A stretch of 27,020 nt of DNA. Origin: CAVPRW01 sp046727435 [NCBI: bacterium]. Its GTDB lineage: Bacteria; Tectomicrobia; Entotheonellia; J063. The DNA is taken from positions 1-27,020 of the forward strand of contig JBKPCR010000155.1 in the NCBI GenBank assembly GCA_046727435.1, given 5' to 3'. Shown in pieces: positions 1 to 7,979 of the stretch (position 1 is its first letter; the number at the start of each line of letters is the position of its first letter). Below the pieces are notes generated by a model. The model made no database searches. It saw nothing but the letters and a program-made list of their open reading frames with translations, and was not told the origin of the DNA. Both the position numbers and the translations under genes were made by a program.

Positions 1-225
1 GGTACCTATACCATGGGTCCTGACATCGCCCGTGAGGTCCTGCAGCAACTCAAGCCCAAGATCGCTATTCCTATGCACTACCGGGATAACCTCGTCCTTG
101 TCGAAGCCTTCGCGCGAGGGCTCACCACTCGGCATCTCACCGGTGACACGTTGGCTGTCAGCCAGGCTTCTCTCCCGACAACGACGGAGATCATCGTGCT
201 CAGGCCCAAAGGGGCCAGGGAGTGA
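1..225 (+). CDS. MBL-fold metallo-hydrolase, C-terminal fragment (5' end outside window)
   Basis: The frame is open from the first base, so only the last 74 codons of the gene are present. The motif Gly-Thr-Tyr-Thr-Met-Gly followed by an Ala-Arg helix and then IAIPMHY is typical of the C-terminal part of UlaG/YcfH-like metallo-beta-lactamase-fold hydrolases. In those families the final His of the P-M-H-Y motif is a zinc ligand and the N-terminal HxHxDH motif lies upstream, here outside the window. An ATG at 13 is internal and has no convincing ribosome site, so it is not taken as the start. The substrate cannot be inferred. A promoter and a 231-base gap separate it from the next gene. Confidence 0.75.
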   Translation, partial: GTYTMGPDIAREVLQQLKPKIAIPMHYRDNLVLVEAFARGLTTRHLTGDTLAVSQASLPTTTEIIVLRPKGARE

Positions 226-244
226 TGGCAGCGCAGCATCGGCA

Positions 245-271
245 TTGACACGTCAGCTTTTGTTCTATAAT
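245..271 (+). promoter_or_regulatory. sigma70-type promoter, TTGACA-N15-TATAAT
   Basis: A perfect TTGACA hexamer (245-250) and a perfect TATAAT (266-271) lie between the hydrolase end and the ThDP enzyme start. The spacer is 15 bases, two shorter than optimal, so strength may be low. Transcription from here would give a leader of roughly 180 bases before 457. This is inferred from hexamer matching only. Confidence 0.5.
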
Positions 272-456
272 CGCGCATGGAGCGGACTTGGTGAAGCCAC
301 GATATCGTTGGGCTCCCTGAGGCATGAAGCGAATTTGAGCGCATACTTTCCGCTTGATCATGCCCCACGCCTGTGATAGGAGATTGAGGCATTGGCGACA
401 CTGGAATATTAGCCACCCATCACGTGGGAGAACGTTGCCCAGCGGAGGAAACAACG

Positions 457-2151
457 ATGCAGGCCTGCCAGCAAATGTGTGAAGTGCTCATTGAAGCAGG
501 GATCGATCACGTCTTCGGGATCCCCGGTGGTGGGACTGGCCCCCTATTCAATGCCATCCACGACCACCGTGACAAAATCCGCTTTATCCTCACCCGGCAT
601 GAGCAGGCCGCTTCGATCATGGCCGATGTCTACGGCCGGCTGACCGGCAGGCCGGGAGTATTGCTCGGGCAAGGAGTATTCATCGGCTCGACTGGAGCAT
701 TCGGGATCATGGAAGCATTCATGAGTAGCTCTCCCATGATCGCACTGACCGATACCAGCGAGGCTGGCGTCTTTGCCCAGCATGGTTCTTATCAGGGAGG
801 CACCGGCGAGCACGGCTCGGTCGATCTCCTTAGCGTCTTCAAGGCGATCACCAAATACACCACTTACGCCACCACGCCTAAGGAGGCGGTGCAGGGGCTG
901 CAATTAGCCATCAAGCACGCCACCGCCGGTCGCCCCGGTCCAGCGTGTGTGTTACTACGCCGCAATGCAGTCCTGGACGAAGTGGATGCAGATACTCCAC
1001 CGGTCCTCTTCCCCACCGCCGGATATCTCAAAGGCTCCCCGCAGCCAGCCGCAGAGGAGGATGTGGAGCAAGCGCTGCAACTGCTGTTACGAGCTGAACG
1101 CCCGGTCATCATCGCGGGCAACGGCGTGCACATGGCGAAAGCCTACAGCGACCTACGCTCGCTGGCCGAGTTCCTGGGGGCGCCGGTGGCCTCCAGTGCG
1201 AAGGGCAAGAGCACCATTCCGGAGGATCACCCGCTGGCGGTCGGATTGATGGGGACATTCGGTCAGAAAGCGGCCAATGAGGCGATCACGGAAGCGGATG
1301 TCTTACTCGTCATCGGCTGCCATCTCTCTCCCAACACCACCCGTCGCGAAAACCCAGAGTTCATCGACCCCAAGCGGCAGCGCCTCATCCAAGTGGATAT
1401 CGATCCCCGCAATGCCGGTTGGATCTTCCCCACTGCGGTCAATTTGATCGGCGACGCCAAGGTTGTGCTACGCCAATTGGTCGAACGTGCCCGCGGTCTC
1501 GATGCTCCACAGCCGCCGAAGGCGGCATCACGACAGCAACGTCTTCAGGAACGCAAACAGGCAGCTGGTTTTCATCGAGCCCCTGAGCTCTCCACCGATG
1601 ATGTGCCGATCCGTCATCAGCGGCTCATCCGCATTATGAATGAGACGCTCGATCCTTCCGCCATCTTGACCATGGATGCCGGCAAAAACCGCCTGTTCAT
1701 GATCCATCACTATCAACCGCGGGAGGTGGGAACGATGATCGTCCCCGGCGGCATCGCCGGCATGGGGTGGGCTCCAGCCGCCGCGGTGGGGGCGAAGCTC
1801 CTGAATCCTGATCGTACCTGCGTCAGCGTTAGCAGCGACGGCGGCTTCGCCATGAGCCTGCATGTGCTGTCGACTGCCCTGCAATACCACGCGCCGACCA
1901 TCTTTGTGGTGATGAATGACTCTGCCCTGGGATGGGTGCGCGATGATCGACTGGATCGGCCTGAGATCGCCGAGTACATCCAGACCGATTTCGCCGCCAT
2001 CGCGCAAGGCTTCGGCTGCCAGGGCATCCATGTTGAGAAGCCGCAGGATATCGCTCCCGCCATCGAGAAGGCCAAGACGGCGAATGTGCCGACGGTGATC
2101 GATGTGATGGTCAGTCGGGATGAGAGCTATCGGAAGGTGGCGACGCCGTAG
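457..2151 (+). CDS. thiamine-diphosphate-dependent enzyme, acetolactate synthase-like
   Basis: This 564-residue protein has the three-domain order of the acetohydroxyacid synthase/benzoylformate decarboxylase superfamily. The N-terminal ThDP pyrimidine-binding domain carries the RHEQAA motif, whose Glu49 corresponds to the catalytic glutamate. A central domain spans about residues 190-330. The C-terminal diphosphate-binding domain carries S-D-G-G (459-463) and Asn487, matching the metal and diphosphate motif. The reaction class is 2-oxoacid decarboxylation or carboligation. Without a small regulatory subunit or other branched-chain genes nearby, biosynthetic AHAS is unlikely and a catabolic role beside the cupin and amidohydrolase is more plausible. 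A GTG at 424 extends the frame, but ATG 457 has GGAGG at 444-448 with 8-base spacing and is preferred. The exact substrate is unknown. Confidence 0.85.
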   Translation: MQACQQMCEVLIEAGIDHVFGIPGGGTGPLFNAIHDHRDKIRFILTRHEQAASIMADVYGRLTGRPGVLLGQGVFIGSTGAFGIMEAFMSSSPMIALTDTSEAGVFAQHGSYQGGTGEHGSVDLLSVFKAITKYTTYATTPKEAVQGLQLAIKHATAGRPGPACVLLRRNAVLDEVDADTPPVLFPTAGYLKGSPQPAAEEDVEQALQLLLRAERPVIIAGNGVHMAKAYSDLRSLAEFLGAPVASSAKGKSTIPEDHPLAVGLMGTFGQKAANEAITEADVLLVIGCHLSPNTTRRENPEFIDPKRQRLIQVDIDPRNAGWIFPTAVNLIGDAKVVLRQLVERARGLDAPQPPKAASRQQRLQERKQAAGFHRAPELSTDDVPIRHQRLIRIMNETLDPSAILTMDAGKNRLFMIHHYQPREVGTMIVPGGIAGMGWAPAAAVGAKLLNPDRTCVSVSSDGGFAMSLHVLSTALQYHAPTIFVVMNDSALGWVRDDRLDRPEIAEYIQTDFAAIAQGFGCQGIHVEKPQDIAPAIEKAKTANVPTVIDVMVSRDESYRKVATP

Positions 2152-2157
2152 AGGGGA

Positions 2158-2200
2158 CTTCCCTCACCCCGGCCCTCTCCCAGTAGGACAGGGAGCAACG
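2158..2200. repeat. REP-like half-element with CTCCC/GGGAG hairpin
   Basis: Directly after the ThDP gene stop there is a C-rich run of the CCCTCACCCCGGCCCTCTCC type, a common intergenic repeat in many GC-rich genomes. CTCCC (2177-2181) can pair with GGGAG (2191-2195) across a 9-base loop. There is no T run, so terminator function is doubtful. Only one copy is visible in this window. Confidence 0.35.
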
Positions 2201-2259
2201 AGGTAAGAGAATTGACACGTGAAGTGATTGGGACAATTCATGCGCTGAAAGGAGCGATT

Positions 2260-2598
2260 ATGGGGGTATATCGGCTGTATACCGGTGCTGATGGTGAATC
2301 CCACATCGACGAGCTGAAGCCACAAGACCATCCGGAGCTCCGGGAGATCCAAACAACATCTGGCATTCGGCTGCAAGAGTTCGCGGCCAAGCAATTCATT
2401 GATTGGCATCCTGCCCCGCGTCGGCAATGGGTGATTATCCTCTCGGGAGAGCTGGAAATCGGCCTCAGCGACGGGACGTTCAGGCGATTCGGGCCCGGCG
2501 ATGCGCGCTTGGTGGAGGATACCACCGGTCGTGGTCACACCACACGCACACTCGGCGACAAATCCTGCCTGGCGATGGCAGTCCATATGACCGGCTAA
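2260..2598 (+). CDS. small single-domain cupin protein
   Basis: This 112-residue protein is dominated by one cupin beta-barrel. The conserved pattern runs WVIILSGELEIGLSDG, then RRFGPGDARLVEDTTGRGHTTR, ending in a hydrophobic strand. The first motif lacks the usual two His residues (they are replaced around RRQW), while His in GRGHTTR is retained, so metal binding may be atypical. The start at ATG 2260 is chosen because AAAGGAG (2248-2254) sits 5 bases upstream. A TTG at 2212 would add 16 residues and lacks such a site. The gene follows the ThDP gene on the same strand by 108 bases and may be co-transcribed. A role in small-molecule modification or sensing is likely, but the ligand is unknown. 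Confidence 0.8.
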   Translation: MGVYRLYTGADGESHIDELKPQDHPELREIQTTSGIRLQEFAAKQFIDWHPAPRRQWVIILSGELEIGLSDGTFRRFGPGDARLVEDTTGRGHTTRTLGDKSCLAMAVHMTG

Positions 2599-2733
2599 CG
2601 CGTCACCTCCGCGCGCTGGGTCGAGGAAGATCGCTTCAACGGCGAGCGCATTCAGCTCTGTGCGCCCTGATCCTCAAGCCCAATGGCCCAACCCCGTCTG
2701 ACATGGGTGGGTTCAGGACTCACCCTTTGACGA

Positions 2734-4008
2734 TCACGCCCTCATACCGGGCTGGGGAAGCGGCAGTACCGCCGGACTGACGCGACGGTCGACACAGAGC
2801 TGGCCCTCCTTGAAGACCAGTTTAATGCGCTGATGATCCTGCAGCACGCCGATATCCTGCAGTGGGTCGCCGTCGACGACCACCAAGTCGGCCAGCTTCC
2901 CCGGTTGGATGGTGCCGACGTCGCTGTCGATCCCCAGGCATTCCGCCGCCCATCCGGTCGTGGCCTGCAGTGCCTGCATGGGAGACATCCCGGCTTCGAC
3001 CATGCACTGCAGCTCGCGAGCATTGATGTGATGTTGATGCCCGCCGGCATCGGTACCGGCTCCGACTTTCACGCCTGCTTCCAGGGCCCTATGCAAACTT
3101 TCGATGTGATGCGGTTCCAGGTCACGACCGCGGACCCTCACATGGGGTGGGCTTACCTCGCGGTGAAAGATATACACAGTGAAGGTGGGGACGAAGCAAA
3201 TGCCCTGTTCCGCCATCATCATGATTAATTCAGGGTCTTCGTCCAGGTAACAGCCGTGCTCGATGGAGTCCACACCGGCCTCGATCGCCGTCCGCAGGCC
3301 GGGTCCCCCCAGGGCGTGGCACATCACCCGCCGGCCGAGCGCGTGCGCTTCATCGACAAGCGCTTTCATCTCATCCAAATTGAAGGCGGAATCTTTGGGA
3401 CCATGGCCGGGTCGTGAGCTGGCGCCTCCAGTGGTGGCGCATTTGATTACATCGGCGCCAGCACGCACCATCGTGCGCACGACCGTGCGTACCCCTTCGA
3501 CGCCATTGGCGACGCCCTCCGGCAGGGATGGGTCCGTGGGGACGCAACAGGAATGCCCCGACGGGCTGACGCGATCGCCGATGCCGCCAATGGGCGAAAT
3601 GATGTTTATTGCCAACAGCAAGCGTGGTCCTTGGATGAGCCCTTCCTCCATGGCCTGCTTGAATCCGGCATCTAATCCGGCGGCCTCGCGCACAGTAGTA
3701 TAGCCGGTGGCAAGCGTTTGCTGCAGCACCGTCGCTGTCCGTATGTGTCTGGTGCTCTGCGGCTGGTCAAGCCCCCAACGATGGGCGAGGCTGTATGTAT
3801 GGCTGGCCAGATGGTCATGGCAGTCGATCAGACCTGGGAGTAGCGTCAGGCCCGAGCAATCGATGACCGCGGCGTTCGGCGGCCCGGTAATGGTGTGACG
3901 CGGTCCCACGGCTTCAATCCGCGCATCGTTGACGAGGACGGCTGCATCGCGCTGTGGGGGAGTGCCCGTCCCATCGATCACGGTTGCACCGATCAACAGT
4001 TGCTGCAT
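2734..4008 (-). CDS. metal-dependent amidohydrolase (imidazolonepropionase/Xaa-Pro dipeptidase-like)
   Basis: The 424 residues match the amidohydrolase superfamily in full length. The short N-terminal beta domain is followed by LLPGLIDCHDHL with metal ligands His64 and His66. Lys189 in ADVIKCATTGG is the candidate bridging (carboxylated) lysine. His231 (MCHALGG), His251 (SIEHGC) and Asp320 (GTDAGG) complete a binuclear site. The C-terminal GTIQPGKLADLVVVDGDPL stretch is the returning beta domain. Family members of this branch hydrolyse cyclic amides, lactams or proline-containing dipeptides, so an imidase or peptidase role is plausible but the substrate is not determined. It is convergent with the ThDP and cupin genes. 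The start at 4008 has an AAAGGTAGG-type ribosome site just upstream. Confidence 0.9.
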   Translation of the reverse strand: MQQLLIGATVIDGTGTPPQRDAAVLVNDARIEAVGPRHTITGPPNAAVIDCSGLTLLPGLIDCHDHLASHTYSLAHRWGLDQPQSTRHIRTATVLQQTLATGYTTVREAAGLDAGFKQAMEEGLIQGPRLLLAINIISPIGGIGDRVSPSGHSCCVPTDPSLPEGVANGVEGVRTVVRTMVRAGADVIKCATTGGASSRPGHGPKDSAFNLDEMKALVDEAHALGRRVMCHALGGPGLRTAIEAGVDSIEHGCYLDEDPELIMMMAEQGICFVPTFTVYIFHREVSPPHVRVRGRDLEPHHIESLHRALEAGVKVGAGTDAGGHQHHINARELQCMVEAGMSPMQALQATTGWAAECLGIDSDVGTIQPGKLADLVVVDGDPLQDIGVLQDHQRIKLVFKEGQLCVDRRVSPAVLPLPQPGMRA

Positions 4009-4125
4009 GTGCCGCCTACCTTTCTATGATCTCCTGAACTGGTTCTATTCTCGTCCAGCCACACCAAGCCCGTCCCCGCTATCGTCCTCCGTTGACCTCG
4101 GACGAGTATGAGCTACTTGCCTGAC

Positions 4126-4800
4126 TTACCAGACCATCACCCGCTTACAGGCGAAGATCAGGTCGACGATCTGGTCGTAGGTGAGCCGTGGGAGGGGCGA
4201 GATGATCCCCCGTGCCATGACATCGGCTTCGCAGGCATACATGGGTACGTCTAGCGGTGGCGGGGCAAGCACGGCATCGTGCATCAGGAGCACTGCGACC
4301 GGCTGCATGTCGTGTTGGGTCCTGATCGTTTGCCAGGCCGATTCATCTCTGAGCGTGCGCAGGATATGCAAAATGGTCGCCTCGCTCGGTTCGCTATGCA
4401 TTGCCGTGGAAGGGCTCGGTTCCACGATGATAGAGGGCTCGCCGTGGACCTCAGCGGCGTCCGGGGTCTGGCTCTGTCGCGCTGCTTCCCGCCCTGTCGA
4501 CGACGCCTGAGACCCCGTCGACCCACTCGCCTCCGGCGCAGGCGAACTGGCGGTCGTCTGCTCTCCCCAGGTCAATTCCGCCCGAATAATCCAATCATGG
4601 GCGATGTGGTGCTTGTCCAGAACCCGCAGCAGCGTATCCTGGTCCGGCGCTTCAAATTCGCAGAGCAACCGCCCCGCCATCTGACTGGCGCAGGCGCGGA
4701 TGAATCGTATCTCTTGCGCCGCCTGCATAGTGGCGATCAACTGGTTTAATGCTTGGCGCGTCATACACGCGATGATATGCATCGATAGGTAAATGGCCAC
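4126..4800 (-). CDS. two-domain protein: DUF4242-like N-terminus plus DsrH/TusB-like C-terminus
   Basis: From GTG at 4800 (GGAG 8 bases upstream) the product is 224 residues. A longer frame to 5004 exists, but it would run through the divergent promoter region and its extra residues look non-coding. Residues about 1-80 (RLLCEFEAPDQDTL, then AHDWIIRAEL) resemble DUF4242/nickel-responsive SCO4226-type ferredoxin-like domains. A linker of about 60 residues rich in Ser, Glu and Ala follows. Residues about 139-224 (ILHILRTL, VAVLLMHDAVL, MYACEADVMARGI, LTYDQIVDLI, ending VMVW) match DsrH/TusB, the small subunit of the DsrEFH/TusBCD sulfur-relay complex. DsrE and DsrF partners are absent here. Function is not assigned; a sulfur or metal-responsive role is an inference. 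It is divergent from the XRE-cupin regulator. Confidence 0.65.
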   Translation of the reverse strand: MAIYLSMHIIACMTRQALNQLIATMQAAQEIRFIRACASQMAGRLLCEFEAPDQDTLLRVLDKHHIAHDWIIRAELTWGEQTTASSPAPEASGSTGSQASSTGREAARQSQTPDAAEVHGEPSIIVEPSPSTAMHSEPSEATILHILRTLRDESAWQTIRTQHDMQPVAVLLMHDAVLAPPPLDVPMYACEADVMARGIISPLPRLTYDQIVDLIFACKRVMVW

Positions 4801-5161
4801 TGGAGTTGCTCCTTCCCCCGTCCTGTTGAGGATCCCCGCCTTGAAGTGCTTAGCTTTGCATGCGTCATCGGCGCTTCCCCACGGCGACTCTTCGGCTGGA
4901 GATGCCAGCGCGAGCGCTGCATCGGTCACCCTGGCCAGTCTAATGAACCAGAAAATGGGCCGCGTTTGCAAGCCATATTCTTGTGCGGGCGTGTGCCAGC
5001 GCACAGCGAGCTTCGCCGCCGCTTGCGAAAAAATCCAACCCCTGGTTGCAGGAGCGGGAAGAACGCCCGGCGATTTGACAGTTCAGCACATGAGCGATAT
5101 ATTACAGCTAACTATTTTTAATGGCTCTAAATTCAGCGTGCAGCCTGGTAGGGGAGCCTTG
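4801..5161. other. divergent intergenic region between the DsrH-like gene and the XRE-cupin gene
   Basis: This is a 361-base stretch without a supported gene. Long frames cross it on both strands, but both genes have good ribosome sites at its edges (GTG 4800 on minus, ATG 5162 on plus). It holds the near-consensus plus-strand promoter at 5075-5103. It is the natural place for operator sites of the regulator that begins at 5162. Confidence 0.6.
5075..5103 (+). promoter_or_regulatory. near-consensus sigma70 promoter, TTGACA-N17-TATATT
   Basis: TTGACA at 5075-5080 is separated by exactly 17 bases from TATATT at 5098-5103. It lies about 60 bases upstream of the XRE-cupin start at 5162, so the regulator would have a short leader containing AGGGGAG (5150-5156). 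This is one of the best promoter matches in the window. Confidence 0.75.
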
Positions 5162-5749
5162 ATGAACTTGGGGAAACGCATTCAGGACCTGCGGCGGCGG
5201 CGCGGGCTGACGACCGGCGAACTGGCGGTACGGGTTCAGGTCACGAGTGGCTTTATCAGCCAGCTCGAGCATAGCAAGACCGATCCTTCACTGCAGACCC
5301 TGCAGCGGGTGGCCGCTGCGCTCCAGGTACCGCTGTCGCACCTCCTCCTCGATGACGAAATCAAACCCCAGGTCGTCCGCAAGGACGAACGCCATGTCAT
5401 CCACGCGGGCAATGGCGGGCCGCGAGCGTCGATCCTGTCTCCCCTCCCCTCACGCCAGCTGGAGCTGGTGTTGTTAGAGCTCCCACCGGGTGGAGTGCCG
5501 TGGACGAGGGGACAGTTCCACGATGGATACGAATGCCACTTGGTGGTGCAGGGCAAAGTGCGAGCGTCATACGGCGGCGAGCGCTATCTCCTCGACGAAG
5601 GTGACAGCATTTTCTGGGATGGTGCGGCGCCTCATGGGCTGGAAAACGTCGGTGACGAGGTGGCGCAGATCGTCATGGCGTTGACGCCACCGGCGCTTTT
5701 GCCGTTGGAACAGGTTGGTTCTGGTAAGAGAACCGAGACAGGGACATGA
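5162..5749 (+). CDS. XRE-family transcriptional regulator with C-terminal cupin domain
   Basis: Starting at ATG 5162 (AGGGGAG 5 bases upstream) the product is 195 residues, the usual size for HTH-cupin regulators such as PuuR or SinR-cupin types. Residues about 2-58 form a Cro/CI helix-turn-helix (LGKRIQDLRRRRGLTTGELA, then SGFISQLEHSKTDPSL, VAAALQVPLSHLL). Residues about 110-185 are the cupin fold (FHDGYECHLVVQGKVRA, LLDEGDSIFWDGAAPHGLENVG), which in this family binds a small effector. It is divergent from the DsrH-like gene, so it probably controls that gene, itself, or the nearby catabolic genes. The effector is unknown. Confidence 0.9.
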   Translation: MNLGKRIQDLRRRRGLTTGELAVRVQVTSGFISQLEHSKTDPSLQTLQRVAAALQVPLSHLLLDDEIKPQVVRKDERHVIHAGNGGPRASILSPLPSRQLELVLLELPPGGVPWTRGQFHDGYECHLVVQGKVRASYGGERYLLDEGDSIFWDGAAPHGLENVGDEVAQIVMALTPPALLPLEQVGSGKRTETGT

Positions 5750-5872
5750 AGACAGAGGCTTGTTCGGGATTCCCGTGGGCCTGTACACGCATGTGAAGCG
5801 GTGGGCCTGAACATCTATGCTAGTCGGCCCCACCCCTTGACAAGCGTGATGATTGCCAGGGGAGGACTCCGC

Positions 5873-7534
5873 ATGTCGAGATGGACGGCTACGAGCATCG
5901 CTGACAACATCCATACTTTCCTCCATGGCACCCGTCTGATTCTGGTGTCGAATCGAGAACCGTACATCCACCGCTGGCATCGTCAGGCGCTGCTCGATCC
6001 TGCCGGCAAAGATGCATCTGCTCCCGAGACCGTGCGCTGGAATTTTGACTGGGCCCTACGGTTCGCCGCCAGGGTGTCGCATCTGCTTCGGAGCGGTGAA
6101 GGCACCCGATGGACGCATGCAGCCGGCGGGCTCACTTCGGCGCTCGACCCGGTCATGCAAGCCTGCCATGGGACTTGGGTGGCCTGGGGAAGTGGCAACG
6201 CCGACCATGAAACCGTTGATGCGAACGATCGCGTCCGGGTCCCTCCGAGCAATCCCCAGTATACCTTACGACGTGTCTGGCTGAGCGAGACACAAATCCG
6301 CGGATTTTACTATGGCTTTGCCAACAGCGCGCTGTGGCCGCTGTGCCACCTGCAACTCGAACGGACCTTGTTCAAACCTCTGCATTGGCGCCATTACCAG
6401 GAGGTCAATGAGCAGTTCGCCGAGACAGTGGCTCAGGAATGCCAGGACCATCCAGCGACCGTATGGGTGCAGGATTATCAGTTAGCGCTCTGTCCGCAAT
6501 ACCTGCGTCATCGCCTGCCTGACCTCTTCATTATGCACTTCTGGCATATTCCTTGGCCCCCCTGGGAACTCTACCGCGTCTGTCCCTGGCGCCGGGAGCT
6601 CCTGGAAGGGTTGCTCGGCAACGATTTGCTTGGATTCCACCTTGACCAGTATTGCCAGAACTTTCTGCAGTGTGCCGAACGCGTGCTGGGGGCTAATGTG
6701 GACCTGAAAGCCGGCGTCGTTGAGTACGAAGGACGAGAGACCTGGGTCCGTCCGTACCCAATCAGCATCGACTATGACTGGTGGACTGGCCTCGCCCGCC
6801 AGCGCCGGATGCCCCGGCGCCTGGCGCAACTCCGTGCGAAATCTGAGTTGGCCTTCCCGATCGTTGGGCTTGGGGTCGACCGGCTGGATTATACTAAAGG
6901 GATCGTCAGCCGGTTTCAGGCCATTGAACGCTTCCTCGAAAAATATCCTGAGTATGAGGGGCGCTTCTGTTTCGTGCAGATTGCCGTCCCCAGCCGGACC
7001 CAAATCGATGAATACCGCCAGGTCAAAGAGCAGATCGAAAGCCTGGTCGAGCGTCTCAACAGCCGCTTCGGGACGGATACTTATAAGCCCATTCATTATC
7101 GCTATGAGCACTTGGAACCGCCGGAGCTCGTCGTCTACTACCGCATGGCGGACTTTGCCATAGTGAGCTCCCTACACGATGGTATGAACCTGGTGGCGAA
7201 AGAATTCGTCGCTTCGCAAGTCGAGCGCAAAGGGGTGTTGATCTGCAGCGAGTTCGCTGGGGCCGCTGAGGAACTCGACAACGCGCTGTTGATCAATCCC
7301 TATGACGTGGAGAGTGTGGCGGATACCCTGAAGCAGGCTATCGAAATGTCGGCAGAGGAGCGGACCCATCGCATGGCGCGGCTGCAGGAGCACGTCTCCG
7401 AGCACAACATCTTCAAGTGGCTGGCGGCGATCTTCACTGAGCTCGACCGCATCCGCGGAGAGCGCCATGTCGATGCTCTTACCCCATTATTAGAGTCATC
7501 TCAAAGCGGCGCTGCCGGGCCACTGCACCCATGA
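5873..7534 (+). CDS. otsA: GT20 glycosyltransferase, trehalose-6-phosphate synthase type
   Basis: The 553-residue product belongs to glycosyltransferase family 20. It has LVSNREPY (about 24-31), a GG motif in HAAGGLTSAL, the HFWHIPWPPWELYR sugar-site loop (about 222-235), NDLLGFH, VDRLDYTKGI with Arg337 and Lys342 contacting the nucleotide phosphates, and SSLHDGMNLVAKEF (about 432-445) ending in the nucleotide-ribose Glu444. The family makes trehalose 6-phosphate from UDP- or GDP-glucose and glucose 6-phosphate, but it also includes glucosylglycerol-phosphate synthase. Relative to E. coli OtsA there is an insertion of about 50 residues between the SNR motif and the GG loop. No phosphatase (OtsB) gene is adjacent. 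ATG 5873 is preferred (AGGGGAGG, 7-base spacing) over GTG 5801. Confidence 0.85.
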   Translation: MSRWTATSIADNIHTFLHGTRLILVSNREPYIHRWHRQALLDPAGKDASAPETVRWNFDWALRFAARVSHLLRSGEGTRWTHAAGGLTSALDPVMQACHGTWVAWGSGNADHETVDANDRVRVPPSNPQYTLRRVWLSETQIRGFYYGFANSALWPLCHLQLERTLFKPLHWRHYQEVNEQFAETVAQECQDHPATVWVQDYQLALCPQYLRHRLPDLFIMHFWHIPWPPWELYRVCPWRRELLEGLLGNDLLGFHLDQYCQNFLQCAERVLGANVDLKAGVVEYEGRETWVRPYPISIDYDWWTGLARQRRMPRRLAQLRAKSELAFPIVGLGVDRLDYTKGIVSRFQAIERFLEKYPEYEGRFCFVQIAVPSRTQIDEYRQVKEQIESLVERLNSRFGTDTYKPIHYRYEHLEPPELVVYYRMADFAIVSSLHDGMNLVAKEFVASQVERKGVLICSEFAGAAEELDNALLINPYDVESVADTLKQAIEMSAEERTHRMARLQEHVSEHNIFKWLAAIFTELDRIRGERHVDALTPLLESSQSGAAGPLHP

Positions 7535-7624
7535 GCACCGCGTGCTCCCCATTGATAATGACGGCGCGCTGTTGTGCTATCGCCTCTTCCACTTAGCTCC
7601 GTGGCCACCCTGTGGCTCACAGGG
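7533..7624. terminator. two hairpins in a convergent gap
   Basis: GAGCAC-cgc-GTGCTC (7533-7547) overlaps the otsA stop. CCCTGTG-gct-CACAGGG (7608-7624) is a perfect 7-bp stem between the convergent otsA and peptidoglycan-binding genes. Neither has a T run, so any termination would be atypical, but the position suits bidirectional transcript ends. Confidence 0.35.
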
Positions 7625-7634
7625 AGCACAGAGG

Positions 7635-7961
7635 TTATTGTGGTAGGCCCTGGCCGAGCAATTTGGTGAGGGTGGGAATGTCGGGGTCACCGGTAGGGTA
7701 AAGGCCGTGCGCCTCTTGAAATCGCCGCAAGGCCCGTTGCGTGGCTGGCCCCATCTTACCATCTGCAGCGCCGGGATCGTAGCCGGCGCGTTTCAGTTCG
7801 CGTTGCAGGCTTTTAATGAAGTCAGAGGATGGGGTCCGAACGTTCTGTGGATGAGACCCGGACTGCGCCGCGTGCACGAGGGGAACGTCGTTCACGTGCG
7901 CCTTTAGCGCTGCCGACACCCACAAGAGAGCGACGAGAAGCCGCAAATAGCGTGGTAGCAT
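7635..7961 (-). CDS. secreted peptidoglycan-binding domain protein
   Basis: The 108-residue product begins with a signal peptide (basic MLPRYLR, hydrophobic LLVALLWVSAAL) and ends with a PG_binding_1 domain of three helices (about 48-105). That domain shows IKSLQRELKRAGYDPGAADGKMGPATQRALRRFQEAHGL followed by a short tail. The G-x-x-D-G-x-x-G-P-x-T core is the family signature for binding cell-wall muropeptides. No catalytic domain is present, so it is a stand-alone binding module. It begins 18 bases after the lipoprotein stop on the same strand and is probably its operon partner in the envelope. No strong ribosome site is visible, which fits translation coupled to the gene upstream. Confidence 0.85.
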   Translation of the reverse strand: MLPRYLRLLVALLWVSAALKAHVNDVPLVHAAQSGSHPQNVRTPSSDFIKSLQRELKRAGYDPGAADGKMGPATQRALRRFQEAHGLYPTGDPDIPTLTKLLGQGLPQ

Positions 7962-7979
7962 GCAATGGTTGCCCTGATG

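Noticed and set aside
5837-5865. Promoter from TTGACA at 5837 before otsA
   Set aside because: The position 17 bases downstream is the ribosome site (GGGGAG), with no -10 box.
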